A DNA stretch of 64,000 bases from Geomonas ferrireducens (GTDB lineage Bacteria > Desulfobacterota > Desulfuromonadia > Geobacterales > Geobacteraceae), in the NCBI RefSeq assembly GCF_004917065.1, contig NZ_SSYA01000003.1:518318-582317 (forward strand), given 5' to 3'. The notes under the pieces are model-generated. The model made no database searches. It was not told where the DNA came from and was given only the letters and a program-made list of their open reading frames with translations. Made by a program: the position numbers and the translations under genes. Of this stretch, positions 8,605 through 18,068 are shown one piece after another. Position 1 is the first letter of the stretch; each line of letters opens with the position of its first letter.

Positions 8605-10020
8605 CTAAAACTCTCTGCGCTGCTTTAGCCTCTTGCTGAGCGTCGGCTGCGACACCCCGAGAAGCCTGGCCGCGATGGACTGGTTCCCTTCGGCCCTGCG
8701 CACCGCCTCGGCGACCAAGAGATCGATCGCCTCGGTGAAACCTGGGAGACGCTCCACGTTGAAGAACGGGTTCTCGGCGGGCTCGGCGTGCAACTCCTCG
8801 GCTGGATGCGCCGGCCGCTCCCCGATGGCCCGGATGAACGCCTCCATGGAGAGAACACCCCCCTGGTGCAGGCTGACCGCGTCGTACACCATCGCCTTCA
8901 ACTCGCGCACGTTTCCCGGAAAGTCGTAGGTGGAGAGCAGCACGGCGAGCTCCTTCGGGAGGGTCGGCTTTTTCTTGGCGAACTCGGCGCAGGCAAGCTC
9001 GAGGAAGTGATCCAAAAGCAGCGGGATGTCTTCCTTTCTCTTGCGCAGCGGCGGGACATGCAGGTGGTGCGCACGCAACCGGTAGTAGAGGTCCTTTCTG
9101 AAGGCGCCCGCCGCCTGGCGCGCCGCCAGGTCCTGGTGTGTTGCCACCACCACGCGCGCCCTCATGCGCCTCGGCCGGTCGCTCCCGATTGGGTAATATT
9201 CCCCCTCCTGCAAAAGTCTCAGGAGCTTCACCTGGGAGCCAAGGCTCAGGTCGCCGATCTCGTCGAGGAACAGGGTCCCGTCCGCGGCCTGCTCGATCAT
9301 GCCGCTTCTCGCCTCGGCAGCACCGGTGTACGCCCCCTTCACGTGCCCGAAGAGGGTGTCCGAGACCATGGCGTCGTCGAGTCCCGCCACGTTCACAGCG
9401 ACGAACTGACCCTTTCGCCCGGAAAGACGGTGCAGCGCCGCCACGACGAGTTCCTTGCCGACACCGCTCTCCCCGGTCACCAGGATCGGCTGCGAACTCA
9501 CCGCCACCGCCTCGATGTACTGGAAGATGGAGCGCATCCCCTTGTCGCCGGTCACGATGTCGCGAAAGGCCTCCGGGTGCTCCAGCCGGTCGTACAGGAA
9601 GCGGTTTCTGAGCTCCCGGTTCTCGAGCTGCAGCTCCTTCTCGCGCACCGCCCGCTTGACCCCCTTGACGATGCGCCCCTCCTCCGAAGTCTTCACGTAG
9701 TAGTCGAAGGCGCCGCTTCTCATGCACTGCACCGCGGTCTCCAGCTGGTTCAGACCGCTTACGATGATCACCGTCACCTCGGGGTGCTCCTCGGCGATCC
9801 GCTCCAGAAGCTCCTCTCCCGAGAGGTGAGGCATGGTGAGATCGAGGAGCACGAGGCCGATCTCGTGCCGCGCCATCATCGAGAGCGCCTCGCGGCTGTC
9901 CTGGCAGGTGAGGATGTTGTTCAGCCCGGCGCGCTCCAGCGTGATGCTCATCGAGTAGAGCCAATCCGGCTCGTCGTCCACTAGGAGGATGCCGAAGGAC
10001 GGGTAGAGGGTCGCACTCAT
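8605..10020 (-). CDS. sigma-54-dependent response regulator (NtrC family)
   Basis: 471 residues from ATGAGTGCG, whose start overlaps the kinase stop (ATGA). Receiver domain first (LLVDDEPDW, phospho-acceptor in VLLDLTMPH), then a AAA+ domain at about 150-380 with Walker A GESGVGKE, the sigma-54 contact loop GAYTGA (usual form GAFTGA), Walker B GTLFLDEIGD, and an HTH at the C-terminus (QSIAARLLGVSQPTLSKRL). It activates RNA polymerase-sigma-54 when phosphorylated, presumably by the adjoining kinase. The F-to-Y change in the contact loop is seen in some functional members. Targets are unknown. No enhancer was recognised. Confidence 0.93.
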   Translation of the reverse strand: MSATLYPSFGILLVDDEPDWLYSMSITLERAGLNNILTCQDSREALSMMARHEIGLVLLDLTMPHLSGEELLERIAEEHPEVTVIIVSGLNQLETAVQCMRSGAFDYYVKTSEEGRIVKGVKRAVREKELQLENRELRNRFLYDRLEHPEAFRDIVTGDKGMRSIFQYIEAVAVSSQPILVTGESGVGKELVVAALHRLSGRKGQFVAVNVAGLDDAMVSDTLFGHVKGAYTGAAEARSGMIEQAADGTLFLDEIGDLSLGSQVKLLRLLQEGEYYPIGSDRPRRMRARVVVATHQDLAARQAAGAFRKDLYYRLRAHHLHVPPLRKRKEDIPLLLDHFLELACAEFAKKKPTLPKELAVLLSTYDFPGNVRELKAMVYDAVSLHQGGVLSMEAFIRAIGERPAHPAEELHAEPAENPFFNVERLPGFTEAIDLLVAEAVRRAEGNQSIAARLLGVSQPTLSKRLKQRREF

Positions 10021-11792
10021 GACTGCTGCTCCTTTGGCTGAGGTACGGGAAGGGTGAGCCGTGCCGTGGTCCCGGCGCCCTGCTCGGAGGTGAAGGTGAG
10101 CCCGCCGCCGTGCTCCTTCGCGATGCCGCTCGAAACGGAAAGTCCTAGGCCGGTCCCGCCGCTCTCGCGCTTCGTGGTGAAGAACGGATCGGTCAGGTGC
10201 TGCAGATGTTCCGGCGCGATTCCGGTTCCCTGGTCGCGCACCTCGAGAATGACGCTGTTTTCCGCGCCGTCGAACCATGTGGCGAGCTCGATGCCCCGCT
10301 CCGGGGCGGGGAGCGCCTGGCAGGCGTTCACCAGGAGGTTCACCACCACCTGCTCGATGCGCTGGGCGCTTCCCTGCAGTTTCGGGATACCTTCGCCGAG
10401 CGACACGGTGAAGTTGTCGGTGCTCTTCTCGATCAGGTTCGCCAATAGGCGCAGCGCCGCCTGTACCGTCTCGTTCAGGTCAAGCTCGGCACTCTTGCCC
10501 GGCTCCTGCTGTCTCGCGAAGTCCTTCAGGTCCTCGACGATGAGCTTCACCCGGCGCGACCCGTCCTGCATCTGCCCCATGAGCTTAGGGAGCACCTCGC
10601 GCATGCGGGAGTAAGGGAGCCCGCCGAACTCGAAGTCGCCGTGCCGTTCGAAATGCTCTTCGAGGATCGGCTCCGCGTCCCTAAACGCCTCCATCATCAC
10701 CGGGAGGTTCAAAAGGATCAGGCCGTTCGGGTTGTTGATCTCGTGGGCGACCCCCGAGACGAGGATCCCCAGCGCCGCCATCTTGTCCGCCTGCACCAGT
10801 TGCTGCTGGCGGTTTCTGAGCTCCTCCTCGGCGTGGCGCCGCTCCTCTACCTCGCGGGTGAGCTCAGCGGTGCGCGCCGCCACCTCGCGCTGCAGCGTGC
10901 GCGACCAGAGCACCGTCCCCCCCACGAGCAGGATGAGCGGCAGCACCACGATGGCGCCGTACTTGAACACCTCGCTCCAGGTGAGCCCTGGCGGTTCCAG
11001 TACGCCGAGCCACTTGTTGTAGATCCTCTGGTACTCGCCGGTCTTCTTCAGGATGGCGAGCCCCTCGTTGAAACGGGCCAAAAGCGCCGCATTTCCTTTC
11101 TTCACCGCGAAGCAGTACTGCTGGGCCGATACCGGGTCACCCACCGCCTCAAGGTTCGCGAGCCCGAGCTCCCGGATCAGGTAGAGGCCGGGGAGTTTCG
11201 CCATCACTGCGTAGTCGTGCTTTCCTGAGGCGAGCGCGCGCAGCACGTCGGCGTGCGTTGGGACCGGAACGATCTTCGCCCCCACCTTCTTAGCCGCCAG
11301 GAACTCCTGCATGATGCCGTCGTTCAGGACGAGGACTTCCTTGCCGCGCAGGTCCGCGAGGGTGAGGTGACGGTTGCCCCCTTTGCGGGCGAAGATGGAG
11401 TGGTGCACGATGGTATGCGGCGGCGAGAAATCGATGCTCTGCGCTCGCTCGTCCGAGAAGGACATCCCTTCCAGGATGTCGACATCCCCGTTCAGCAGAT
11501 CCTTGCGCCGCTCCGACCACGCACCCAGGCGTATCTCGACCTTGAGCCCCATCACCCGGGCCACCGCGCGGGTGAGTTCCACGTTGTAGCCGCTGGGTTT
11601 GTCCTCCCGGTCCAGGAACTCGTAAGGGGGATAGCTGCGGTCGCCGCCTACCACCACGAGCGCCGGTGCCTCTCCCCCCTCCGCTGCACCATCGACGGCG
11701 CCGGCACCTGACAGGCACACTGTCAGCGATGTGGCGACAAGGCACAAGAGGGTGGCCAGTATGAATCTGAAGCGGGCAGATGTAGTCATCAT
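10017..11792 (-). CDS. sensor histidine kinase with periplasmic solute-binding (SBP_bac_3) domain
   Basis: 591 residues. Signal peptide/anchor at 1-33, then a family-3 solute-binding domain at about 42-270 (RSYPPYEFLD, GDVDILEGMSFSDERA, LRGKEVLVL), a membrane helix at about 290-308, coiled coil, HisKA with GVAHEINNPNG, and HATPase_c (VRDQGTGI, GGTGLGLSV). Such proteins bind small molecules, often amino acids, outside the membrane. It overlaps the response-regulator gene by four bases and forms a two-component pair with it. ATG ATG at the start leaves a one-codon ambiguity, and the ribosome site is weak. Confidence 0.92.
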   Translation of the reverse strand: MMTTSARFRFILATLLCLVATSLTVCLSGAGAVDGAAEGGEAPALVVVGGDRSYPPYEFLDREDKPSGYNVELTRAVARVMGLKVEIRLGAWSERRKDLLNGDVDILEGMSFSDERAQSIDFSPPHTIVHHSIFARKGGNRHLTLADLRGKEVLVLNDGIMQEFLAAKKVGAKIVPVPTHADVLRALASGKHDYAVMAKLPGLYLIRELGLANLEAVGDPVSAQQYCFAVKKGNAALLARFNEGLAILKKTGEYQRIYNKWLGVLEPPGLTWSEVFKYGAIVVLPLILLVGGTVLWSRTLQREVAARTAELTREVEERRHAEEELRNRQQQLVQADKMAALGILVSGVAHEINNPNGLILLNLPVMMEAFRDAEPILEEHFERHGDFEFGGLPYSRMREVLPKLMGQMQDGSRRVKLIVEDLKDFARQQEPGKSAELDLNETVQAALRLLANLIEKSTDNFTVSLGEGIPKLQGSAQRIEQVVVNLLVNACQALPAPERGIELATWFDGAENSVILEVRDQGTGIAPEHLQHLTDPFFTTKRESGGTGLGLSVSSGIAKEHGGGLTFTSEQGAGTTARLTLPVPQPKEQQS

Positions 11793-11911
11793 CGATGCAG
11801 CTTATCTGTCAATCCGGCAGCTTGCAAGCAGTTCTTCCGGCTATCACTAACGGCGCAACGGCGTAAAGTCATTATTTTTGTCCAATGTTTGTTGGCGCTG
11901 CGGGAATTCCC

Positions 11912-11938
11912 TTAAGTGCCCGGATCATGCGCCGAAGA
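11912..11938 (+). promoter_or_regulatory. candidate sigma-28 (FliA) promoter of chemoreceptor gene
   Basis: TTAAGTGC-N11-GCCGAAGA resembles the flagellar consensus TAAAGTTT-N11-GCCGATAA, with exact spacing and 11 of 16 core bases. It lies about 80 bases before the chemoreceptor ATG, where class-III motility promoters are expected. Confidence 0.4.
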
Positions 11939-12016
11939 CAACGATATGACCTGCGCCGGGCTTACCTTCGGAGCATTTCCGTTCCGAATACACATCACAT
12001 ATAGAAGAGGTACCTT

Positions 12017-13915
12017 ATGAACCTGAGAAGCAAGGTAAACGTTACTGTCGTCATAATGTTTGCCGTGGCGCTCATCGCGCTCATCATCGCCGCCACCAGC
12101 AGCACCCGCAAGATCATGGGGGGGATGATAAGCAGTTCCCAGGTGGCGCTTGCCAATGACAACGCTGCCAGCGTCAACGCGTGGCTCCTGTCCAAAGAGG
12201 CCATCATCGCCGCAGGCGCCAAGGACCTCACCAAAGAGCAGGGGCAGTCCAGGGACCAGATCATGAAGCTCGTGCAGCTTCTGGCCGGGGCCGGCGGATT
12301 CTCTACGGTCTACCCCGGTTATGAGAACGGCACGTTCGTCTCCTCCGACGGCTGGGTCCCGGATGCCGGATGGGACCATCGCAAGAGGCCGTGGTATGAG
12401 CAGGCCAAGAGCGAGATGAAGGTGTCGCAGACCGAGCCGTACGTCGACGCACAGACCGGCAAGACCATCATCTCCTTCATCGCCCCGATCACTGCCGGGG
12501 GCGCCTTCACCGGCGTGCTCAGCTCCGACATCATGCTCGACGACGTGGTCAAGCAGGTGCTGAACGTGAAGGTGGGGGGCTCCGGTTACGCCTTCGTCAT
12601 CGACAAGACCGGCAAGATCCTGATCCACCCGAAAAAGGACCTGGTGCTCAAGAAGAAGTTCCAGGAACTCGCCACCGGGCTTGGCGACCTGAGCGCCAAG
12701 CTGTCGGCGGCACCAAGTGGAACGCTGGAATACACCACGGACGGTGAGGAGAAGATCGCCACCTACGCCAAAATCCCCGCGGCGGACTGGTATCTCTGCG
12801 TTACCACCGTCAAGGCCGAGGCCTTCGCCCCGGTCAACAAGCAGGTGACTGCGCTGGTCGTGCTGGGCGCCATCTTCCTTGCCGGCGGCATCACGCTGAT
12901 CTTCTTCGTGCTGCGCCGCCTCCTGAGCCCCCTGGGAATCCTCTGCCACCGCGTTTCCGACCTGGCCGAAGGTGAGGGGGACCTGACCAAGCGCGTGGAC
13001 GTGGGAAGCCGTAACGACGAGATCGGGCTCCTCGCCGAAAAGTTGAACACCTTCGTCGAGCACATGGGAGGGATCATCGGCCAGATCGCCGACGCCTCCC
13101 GCGCGCTCGCCTCCGAATCCAACGCGCTCACGGCAACCTCCATGTCGATCTCGGTAGGGGCCGAATCGGTGGCCGGGCAGACCGCCACCGTGGCGACGGC
13201 GAGCGAGGAGATGGCCGCGACCGCCGCCGATATAGCCGACAACTGCCACCGCGCCGCCCAGAGCGCCCAGCGCGCCGCAGACACCACAAATGACGGCTTC
13301 AAGGTGGTCACCAGCACGGTGAACGGCATCCGCGAGCGCGGGGAATTGACCCGTGACAACGCCCAGGCGATATCGTCGCTGGGCGAGAGGAGCGAGCAGA
13401 TTGGGGCGATCGTCGCGACCATCGAGGATATCGCCGACCAGACCAACCTCCTTGCGCTGAACGCCGCCATAGAGGCTGCGCGCGCCGGCGAGCAGGGCCG
13501 CGGCTTCGCCGTGGTCGCCGACGAGGTTCGGGCTCTTGCCGAGCGCACCACGCGGGCGACCAAGGAGATCGGCGCGATGATAAAGGCGATCCAGCAGGAG
13601 ACGAAAGCCGCCATTGCCTCCATGGAGGAAGGGGTGCGTGGGACCGACCAGGGGATTCAGGAGGCGGCGCAGCTGGAAGGGGCGCTTGCCAGCATCCTCG
13701 AGCAGGTGAACGACGTGACCACCCAGGTGAACCAGATCGCCACTGCCGCCGAGGAGCAGGGAGCGACCACCGGCGAGATCACCAACAACATCCAGCAGGT
13801 GACCGCCGTGGTCCAAGAGACCGCCAGCGGTGCCCAGGACTCCGCCCAGTCCGCCTCCAGACTCTCCGAACTCTCCGCCGAACTGCAGATGATCGTCGGG
13901 AAGTTCAAGCTGTAG
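12017..13915 (+). CDS. methyl-accepting chemotaxis protein, dCache sensor
   Basis: 632 residues. First helix at 7-27, periplasmic dCache domain at about 35-275 ([19 protein letters not shown] and [11 protein letters not shown] are its typical ligand-pocket pieces), second helix at about 281-302, HAMP domain, then a long cytoplasmic coiled coil with the CheA/CheW tip [20 protein letters not shown]. It signals to the chemotaxis kinase. Cache domains often bind organic acids or amino acids, but the ligand is not deducible. AGAGG precedes the ATG. A strong terminator follows, so it is monocistronic. Confidence 0.95.
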   Translation: MNLRSKVNVTVVIMFAVALIALIIAATSSTRKIMGGMISSSQVALANDNAASVNAWLLSKEAIIAAGAKDLTKEQGQSRDQIMKLVQLLAGAGGFSTVYPGYENGTFVSSDGWVPDAGWDHRKRPWYEQAKSEMKVSQTEPYVDAQTGKTIISFIAPITAGGAFTGVLSSDIMLDDVVKQVLNVKVGGSGYAFVIDKTGKILIHPKKDLVLKKKFQELATGLGDLSAKLSAAPSGTLEYTTDGEEKIATYAKIPAADWYLCVTTVKAEAFAPVNKQVTALVVLGAIFLAGGITLIFFVLRRLLSPLGILCHRVSDLAEGEGDLTKRVDVGSRNDEIGLLAEKLNTFVEHMGGIIGQIADASRALASESNALTATSMSISVGAESVAGQTATVATASEEMAATAADIADNCHRAAQSAQRAADTTNDGFKVVTSTVNGIRERGELTRDNAQAISSLGERSEQIGAIVATIEDIADQTNLLALNAAIEAARAGEQGRGFAVVADEVRALAERTTRATKEIGAMIKAIQQETKAAIASMEEGVRGTDQGIQEAAQLEGALASILEQVNDVTTQVNQIATAAEEQGATTGEITNNIQQVTAVVQETASGAQDSAQSASRLSELSAELQMIVGKFKL

Positions 13916-13935
13916 GACCCGCGCACCGCACACGC

Positions 13936-13974
13936 AAAAAGGGGGGACGAGATCACTCGTCCCCCCCTTTTTTT
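13936..13974 (+). terminator. rho-independent terminator after chemoreceptor
   Basis: AAAGGGGGGACGAG-ATCA-CTCGTCCCCCC followed by seven or more T. The A-tract on the left also lets it act on minus-strand transcripts. Confidence 0.9.
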
Positions 13975-13990
13975 ACGCCTTTCCACGCTT

Positions 13991-14080
13991 GTGAAGGTTC
14001 ATCAGGGAATTTCTGGAAGGCTGAGTATAGCTCCCCATAAATTGCTGCATGAGGTCTTACGTTCCCCCCCTTTACGAAGG
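13991..14080. repeat. 90-bp dispersed repeat, copy A
   Basis: Starts GTGAAGGTTCATCAGGGAAT and ends CGTTCCCCCCCTTTACGAAGG. It aligns almost base for base in length with 21251-21340 and with clear identity at both ends, so it is a degenerate copy of the same intergenic element. The rest of the gap to 14196 holds nothing recognisable. Confidence 0.55.
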
Positions 14081-14196
14081 TTCAACCGGAAATTTCGGGG
14101 AACCATGGGATTAGCCCTGAATAGGGCAGCAGATATCAGGTAAAACGCACGCTGCAGCGTGGGAATGACGGCGGAGAACCGACATCGAGCCGCGCA

Positions 14197-15573
14197 TCAC
14201 GCCTTCTTGGTTGGGCCGTCCCCAAACCTCTCCGCGAAGCATGCCGGGCAGATGCCGTGGCTGAACTGCGCCTCTGAGTGCTGCGAGATGTAGGATTCCA
14301 TCTGCTGCCAGCTCTGCTCGTCGTTCTGCACCTGTTTGCAGTACATGCAGACGGGGATGATTCCCTCGAGCACCTTTATCTTCGACAGGGCCTCTTCCAA
14401 CTCCGCGTTCCGCTCGATAAGGGCGTCCCGGTGTTTCTTGATGGTTCTGCGGCTGTGGACGAGCTTGAACAGGTTGTCGATCAGTGCGAAGAGAAGGATG
14501 ATCGAGATGGTGGCGAGGATTTCAACCCTGAGGCTCCAGAGCAGGTTGGGGGGCTTGTTGATCACTATGCTCCCCTTGGGCAGCCTTGATTCCGGGATGC
14601 GGAAACGCTGCATCTGCTTGTAGTCGAACATGTCCTTGTTGGGGCTCGGTGCGATGCTCGGCGTGGTCGCGACCGCGGTGCCCTTGAGGATGCTGACTGC
14701 CATTACCGCCGCCGCGGCGCCGTGTTCGCGCAGGTTGATGAGGCGCCCGCCCACGATGCCGTTGCCTAGGCTGAATTCCCAACCGCCGTAAATCGGCACC
14801 GGGCTCGCGTCGGAAACGATCCTCAACGCGTCGTTGCTGGAGATGCGCTCCCCGTTCCTGTCCTCGACAAAGGACGCGAAGTAGACCATTACGCTGTCCG
14901 GCTTCACTTTTTTCACACGGGCGACGAGCTCGTCCATGCGCAGTCCCGCCAGGTAGGTGTACCGGGCCTTGGTGGTGACTTTGGCGGCAGCCTGCCGGAA
15001 CTCTTCTTCGTTCAGCCTCCCGGTCACCGACTGGTCGCTTATGGCGATGATCTCCTGCGTTTTCGGGTGCAGGCGGAAGATCAGGTCAAGCGTATCCTTG
15101 AAGCTCGGGCGTTCGTCGATGCCGATGATGCCGCGCTTCCCTTTGAGCCTGGAGGGATCGAAGGAATTGGTCCCGCAAAAGACGACCGGGGTGGCCCCGA
15201 AGGTGCTTTCGCGCCCTTTTTCAAGGACGTCGAAGGCGTAGTCGTCGGTGGAAAGGATGAGGTCGAAGTGCCGCCGCGCATACTTGAACCTGAGCAGGTC
15301 GACGATTTTAGCGTCGAAGGCGCTGCCGCTGTAATTCTTCGAATCCAGATACTCGGTCTTTATTTCCGTCTGGGGGAGGGATTTAAGCAGCGTCTCCGTG
15401 AACCCTTTGGCGATGTCGTCGGAGCCCCGGTATCCGGAATGGTAGGAGTTGAGGATCAGGACCTTCTGACGTGTCTTAACCTCAGCGGCGTACGCGCAGG
15501 TGGCACCGGCCGGAACGATTAGATGGATTATGGTGAGGAAGAACAGGAGCAGCCGGAGCATGCTTTTCTTCAT
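14197..15573 (-). CDS. ABC_sub_bind-type membrane sensor with C-terminal cysteine motif
   Basis: 458 residues from ATG at MKKSMLR (GGAG upstream). Signal peptide at 1-28, then a periplasmic substrate-binding-like domain of the PF04392 type at about 37-325 (VLILNSYHSGY, LDLILSTDDYAF-like segment, VVFCGTNSFD). A single helix at about 350-370 and a coiled coil follow. The cytoplasmic tail has IIPVCMYCKQ...HGICPACF, a four-cysteine motif (CxxC-x~30-CxxC) often seen as a tail of PAS or receiver proteins in this group. No kinase, cyclase or transporter domain is present. It resembles the sensory half of a signalling protein. Output is unknown. An upstream in-frame start is possible but lacks a ribosome site. 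Confidence 0.75.
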   Translation of the reverse strand: MKKSMLRLLLFFLTIIHLIVPAGATCAYAAEVKTRQKVLILNSYHSGYRGSDDIAKGFTETLLKSLPQTEIKTEYLDSKNYSGSAFDAKIVDLLRFKYARRHFDLILSTDDYAFDVLEKGRESTFGATPVVFCGTNSFDPSRLKGKRGIIGIDERPSFKDTLDLIFRLHPKTQEIIAISDQSVTGRLNEEEFRQAAAKVTTKARYTYLAGLRMDELVARVKKVKPDSVMVYFASFVEDRNGERISSNDALRIVSDASPVPIYGGWEFSLGNGIVGGRLINLREHGAAAAVMAVSILKGTAVATTPSIAPSPNKDMFDYKQMQRFRIPESRLPKGSIVINKPPNLLWSLRVEILATISIILLFALIDNLFKLVHSRRTIKKHRDALIERNAELEEALSKIKVLEGIIPVCMYCKQVQNDEQSWQQMESYISQHSEAQFSHGICPACFAERFGDGPTKKA

Positions 15574-15887
15574 AATTCGTTTCTCCACCCGGCCTGGAGT
15601 TAGCCAGCCGGTGAGCAGAGGACGGCGCACCTCCTCAAGAGCTTTTCCTTATCACTCTTGACAGAAAGTCTCCGGTGCGGAGGGCGCATGGTGCTTATGA
15701 CGCTTTTGTAAACTGTTTCGGCATAATCGTTCCCATCTTGAGCGGCATGGCGTCTTTCTCACAGGAAAAACGGTATGACTGGGGGAGCCGCTGCCGTGTC
15801 GATATTGTGACGACGTCGGGAAATCCGGTACAATTGTGCTCTGGAGCAACCCGGCATCAGCAGTCTCCTGAGAGAGTGGGGGGAGCC

Positions 15888-16277
15888 ATGCGCGAACACG
15901 GTTACTATCGATATGAGGATGAGGACCCCTGGGAAGGCGTACAACTGACGAAGGAGGCGATAAGGGCGCGTGCCACCTTAATCCTCTACACGGCGCTCGT
16001 TACCGCCCCATTCGTCGCGCTGGTCGCCTGCAGCGGCTTCGCGAGCGGTTTGAAGGGGCATGAGGTGCTGGGGATCTCCTGCTACAACGCCATGATATCC
16101 ACCATCTTTTTCTTCGACACCCTGAGAAACGCCGCCCACGACTGCTTCGAAGAGGCACAGTCCGAAGGGTTCGTCACCTGCGTCGAGGGTATCCCGGTCA
16201 TCGACCAAAACTACCCGCACCGCCGTCTGGCCCGGCTCTCCTTCGCCATCCGCGGCAGGATGCAGAAAAGGTCCTAG
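15888..16277 (+). CDS. small membrane protein of unknown function
   Basis: 129 residues from the ATG after GGGGGGAGCC. An earlier in-frame start exists but the intervening peptide is not convincing. Acidic N-terminus, then two hydrophobic segments (about 28-50 and 58-78), then a soluble C-terminus ending in basic residues. No family recognised. It converges with the lactate permease, overlapping its 3' end by four bases. Confidence 0.55.
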   Translation: MREHGYYRYEDEDPWEGVQLTKEAIRARATLILYTALVTAPFVALVACSGFASGLKGHEVLGISCYNAMISTIFFFDTLRNAAHDCFEEAQSEGFVTCVEGIPVIDQNYPHRRLARLSFAIRGRMQKRS

Positions 16278-17860
16278 CCCCTGAACCAGAGCAGTGCCAC
16301 GACGAAACACGAGGTGACCAGGGTCAGGACGATGGCGAAGATGAAGGCGATGCGTATGACGAGGCTCTCCTCCCCGATCCTGTCGATGGCGGCGGCCGCG
16401 TTCTGGAGCTTCGCCGGTGAAACAACGCTGGCGAGTCCTCCCCCGAAGGCGAGCCCTGCGGTTATGATCAGCATCGCATCGGTGGACATCTTGAGGTTGC
16501 GAGCCGTCGACATGGCGTACTTGGCGAACATGGCGATGGTGGACGCCTCGCTCCCCGTTATAAAGCCCCCGAAAAGCCCTATGAAAGCGACCACCTGCCC
16601 GTACGCCCCCTGGAACAGCTGGGCCGATGCGTCGGCTAAGACGCGCACCATGCTTGGCGAGGCGAACTGGTGCGTTACCATGTCGTACCCGGTCATGTTC
16701 ATCACCTCGCCGATGGCGAAGAAGATGGCGGCGGCGAACACCGGGCGGGGCGCCCGCTTGAGCCATACTGCGCCTGCCTCGCGCAGCTGCTGCCCGGTGG
16801 GGCGCAGGAAGGGGAGTGCCAGCAGCGTGCTGGCGAGGATCCAGGTGTAGGCCTGCCAGAGGGCGCGGGTGTCGATCGGTTTGCCGTCGGCGGAAAGCCC
16901 TGCGACCGGCAGCTTCAGGGTGCGGTACAGGAGGTCGAACATCTCCTTCGGGAGGTTCAGGGCGAGGATGAGGAGCACCAGCAAAAGCCACGGCATCACG
17001 GCGCGCCAGAGCGGAAAGGCGCGGCAGAAGGCGAGTTCGTCCTTGGTCAGCCGGCTCTGATCCAGTACCGGATGCCCGGTGACGATCAGGTATAGCGCCA
17101 TGGCGATGATCACGGCGATGCCGCAAATCACCCCGGTGAGCACCACGAGGTTGTCGTAGCGGTTGGTGAAGGAGGCGACCACGCCGATCACGCCGCCCGT
17201 TATGAGGCAGGGAAGAAAGCCGCTTTTGATCCCTTCCCAGCGCCCGACCATCCAGAGCATGCAGAACCCGATCAGGGTGGATACCACCGGCAGGAAAAGG
17301 CAGAACACCATCCCCGCCTGATGCAGGGTGATCTCCCCCTTGCCGAGGAAGCTGTTCGCGATGTCCACGAAGACGACGATGGGAGCGCCCAGGAGGGCGT
17401 AGGTGCAGAGGGAATCGTAGCCGATGGCGGGGAGCGCCACCGCGACCGTGCTCGAGTACCCCATGGCGAGGAGGATCGGCGGCAGGATCGAGACGGGAGT
17501 CGCCCCGACCGCCACCATGAGCGTGCCGAAGCCTATGTTGATCATCATGATCTGCACCGCCCGGTTTTCGCTGGCGATGGTCTTTATGAAGATGGTGATG
17601 CGCTTGAGCGCGCCGGTCTTCTCCATCACCGCCATCTGCAGAAGCGACGTGGCGACGATGAGCGACACCGAAAAGGAGCGGATGAGTCCCGCCGCGGTGG
17701 AGCGCAGGATCACCTCGGCGGAGGTCTCAAAGCCGAGCCAGGCGACGAGCGAGATGACGATCCACCCCGCGAGGCCGCTTATGTCGGCCGCCTTGCGCAA
17801 TACCAGTAGAAGAACGAGGATGACGAGAATGGGAAGCAGGGTAAGCAGCAGCGGGGACAT
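16274..17860 (-). CDS. L-lactate permease (LctP family)
   Basis: 528 residues with about 12-14 helices matching the LctP family, which imports lactate or glycolate with protons. Recognisable segments: LRSTAAGLIRSFSVSLIVAT, GVGATPVSILPP-like segment near 120, and GGFITGSEASTIAMFAKY plus AGLAFGGGLASVVSPAK in the C-terminal half. ATG taken at MSPLLLTLLP with AAAGGAG upstream. It is divergent from the adenine-deaminase-type gene. Two inverted repeats with TTGTGCC arms lie in and just beside the shared upstream region. In Geobacter-like bacteria lactate can serve as donor, but the lactate dehydrogenase is not next to it here. Confidence 0.88.
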   Translation of the reverse strand: MSPLLLTLLPILVILVLLLVLRKAADISGLAGWIVISLVAWLGFETSAEVILRSTAAGLIRSFSVSLIVATSLLQMAVMEKTGALKRITIFIKTIASENRAVQIMMINIGFGTLMVAVGATPVSILPPILLAMGYSSTVAVALPAIGYDSLCTYALLGAPIVVFVDIANSFLGKGEITLHQAGMVFCLFLPVVSTLIGFCMLWMVGRWEGIKSGFLPCLITGGVIGVVASFTNRYDNLVVLTGVICGIAVIIAMALYLIVTGHPVLDQSRLTKDELAFCRAFPLWRAVMPWLLLVLLILALNLPKEMFDLLYRTLKLPVAGLSADGKPIDTRALWQAYTWILASTLLALPFLRPTGQQLREAGAVWLKRAPRPVFAAAIFFAIGEVMNMTGYDMVTHQFASPSMVRVLADASAQLFQGAYGQVVAFIGLFGGFITGSEASTIAMFAKYAMSTARNLKMSTDAMLIITAGLAFGGGLASVVSPAKLQNAAAAIDRIGEESLVIRIAFIFAIVLTLVTSCFVVALLWFRG

Positions 17861-17886
17861 CGATGAGGCTCCTTTCGGGAGTGACT

Positions 17887-18016
17887 TTGTGCCGCAGGCT
17901 TTACCAGGCACAAGCGCCCCATCATAAAGGAACCAGCCTCACGGTTCCAGAAATAAATGCTCATTTGCCGTCTCTTTGGAAGGAAGTGTTGTGGCTTTTG
18001 TGCCGTTGTGGCACAA
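17887..18016. promoter_or_regulatory. two TTGTGCC/GGCACAA inverted repeats in divergent promoter region
   Basis: Site 1: TTGTGCC at 17887-17893 and GGCACAA at 17907-17913 (13-base spacer). Site 2: 17998-18004 and 18010-18016 (5-base spacer). Identical 7-bp arms on both sides of a divergent promoter suggest operators for one regulator of the permease and/or the deaminase gene. The regulator is unknown. Confidence 0.45.
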
Positions 18017-18068
18017 TCCGCGGCTTCCTCTGCCGAGGAGCACCATTCAAAGCAACAGGAGTACCCCC

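Noticed and set aside
8605-10278. Start of the response regulator 86 codons earlier
   Set aside because: The extra Arg-rich stretch overlaps the kinase gene and precedes the receiver fold; the ATGA-coupled start is standard.
11912-13933. 673-codon minus-strand frame opposite the chemoreceptor
   Set aside because: Composition (Gly/Asp/His/Leu-rich) is typical for antisense of a coiled-coil receptor gene; the plus-strand gene is certain.
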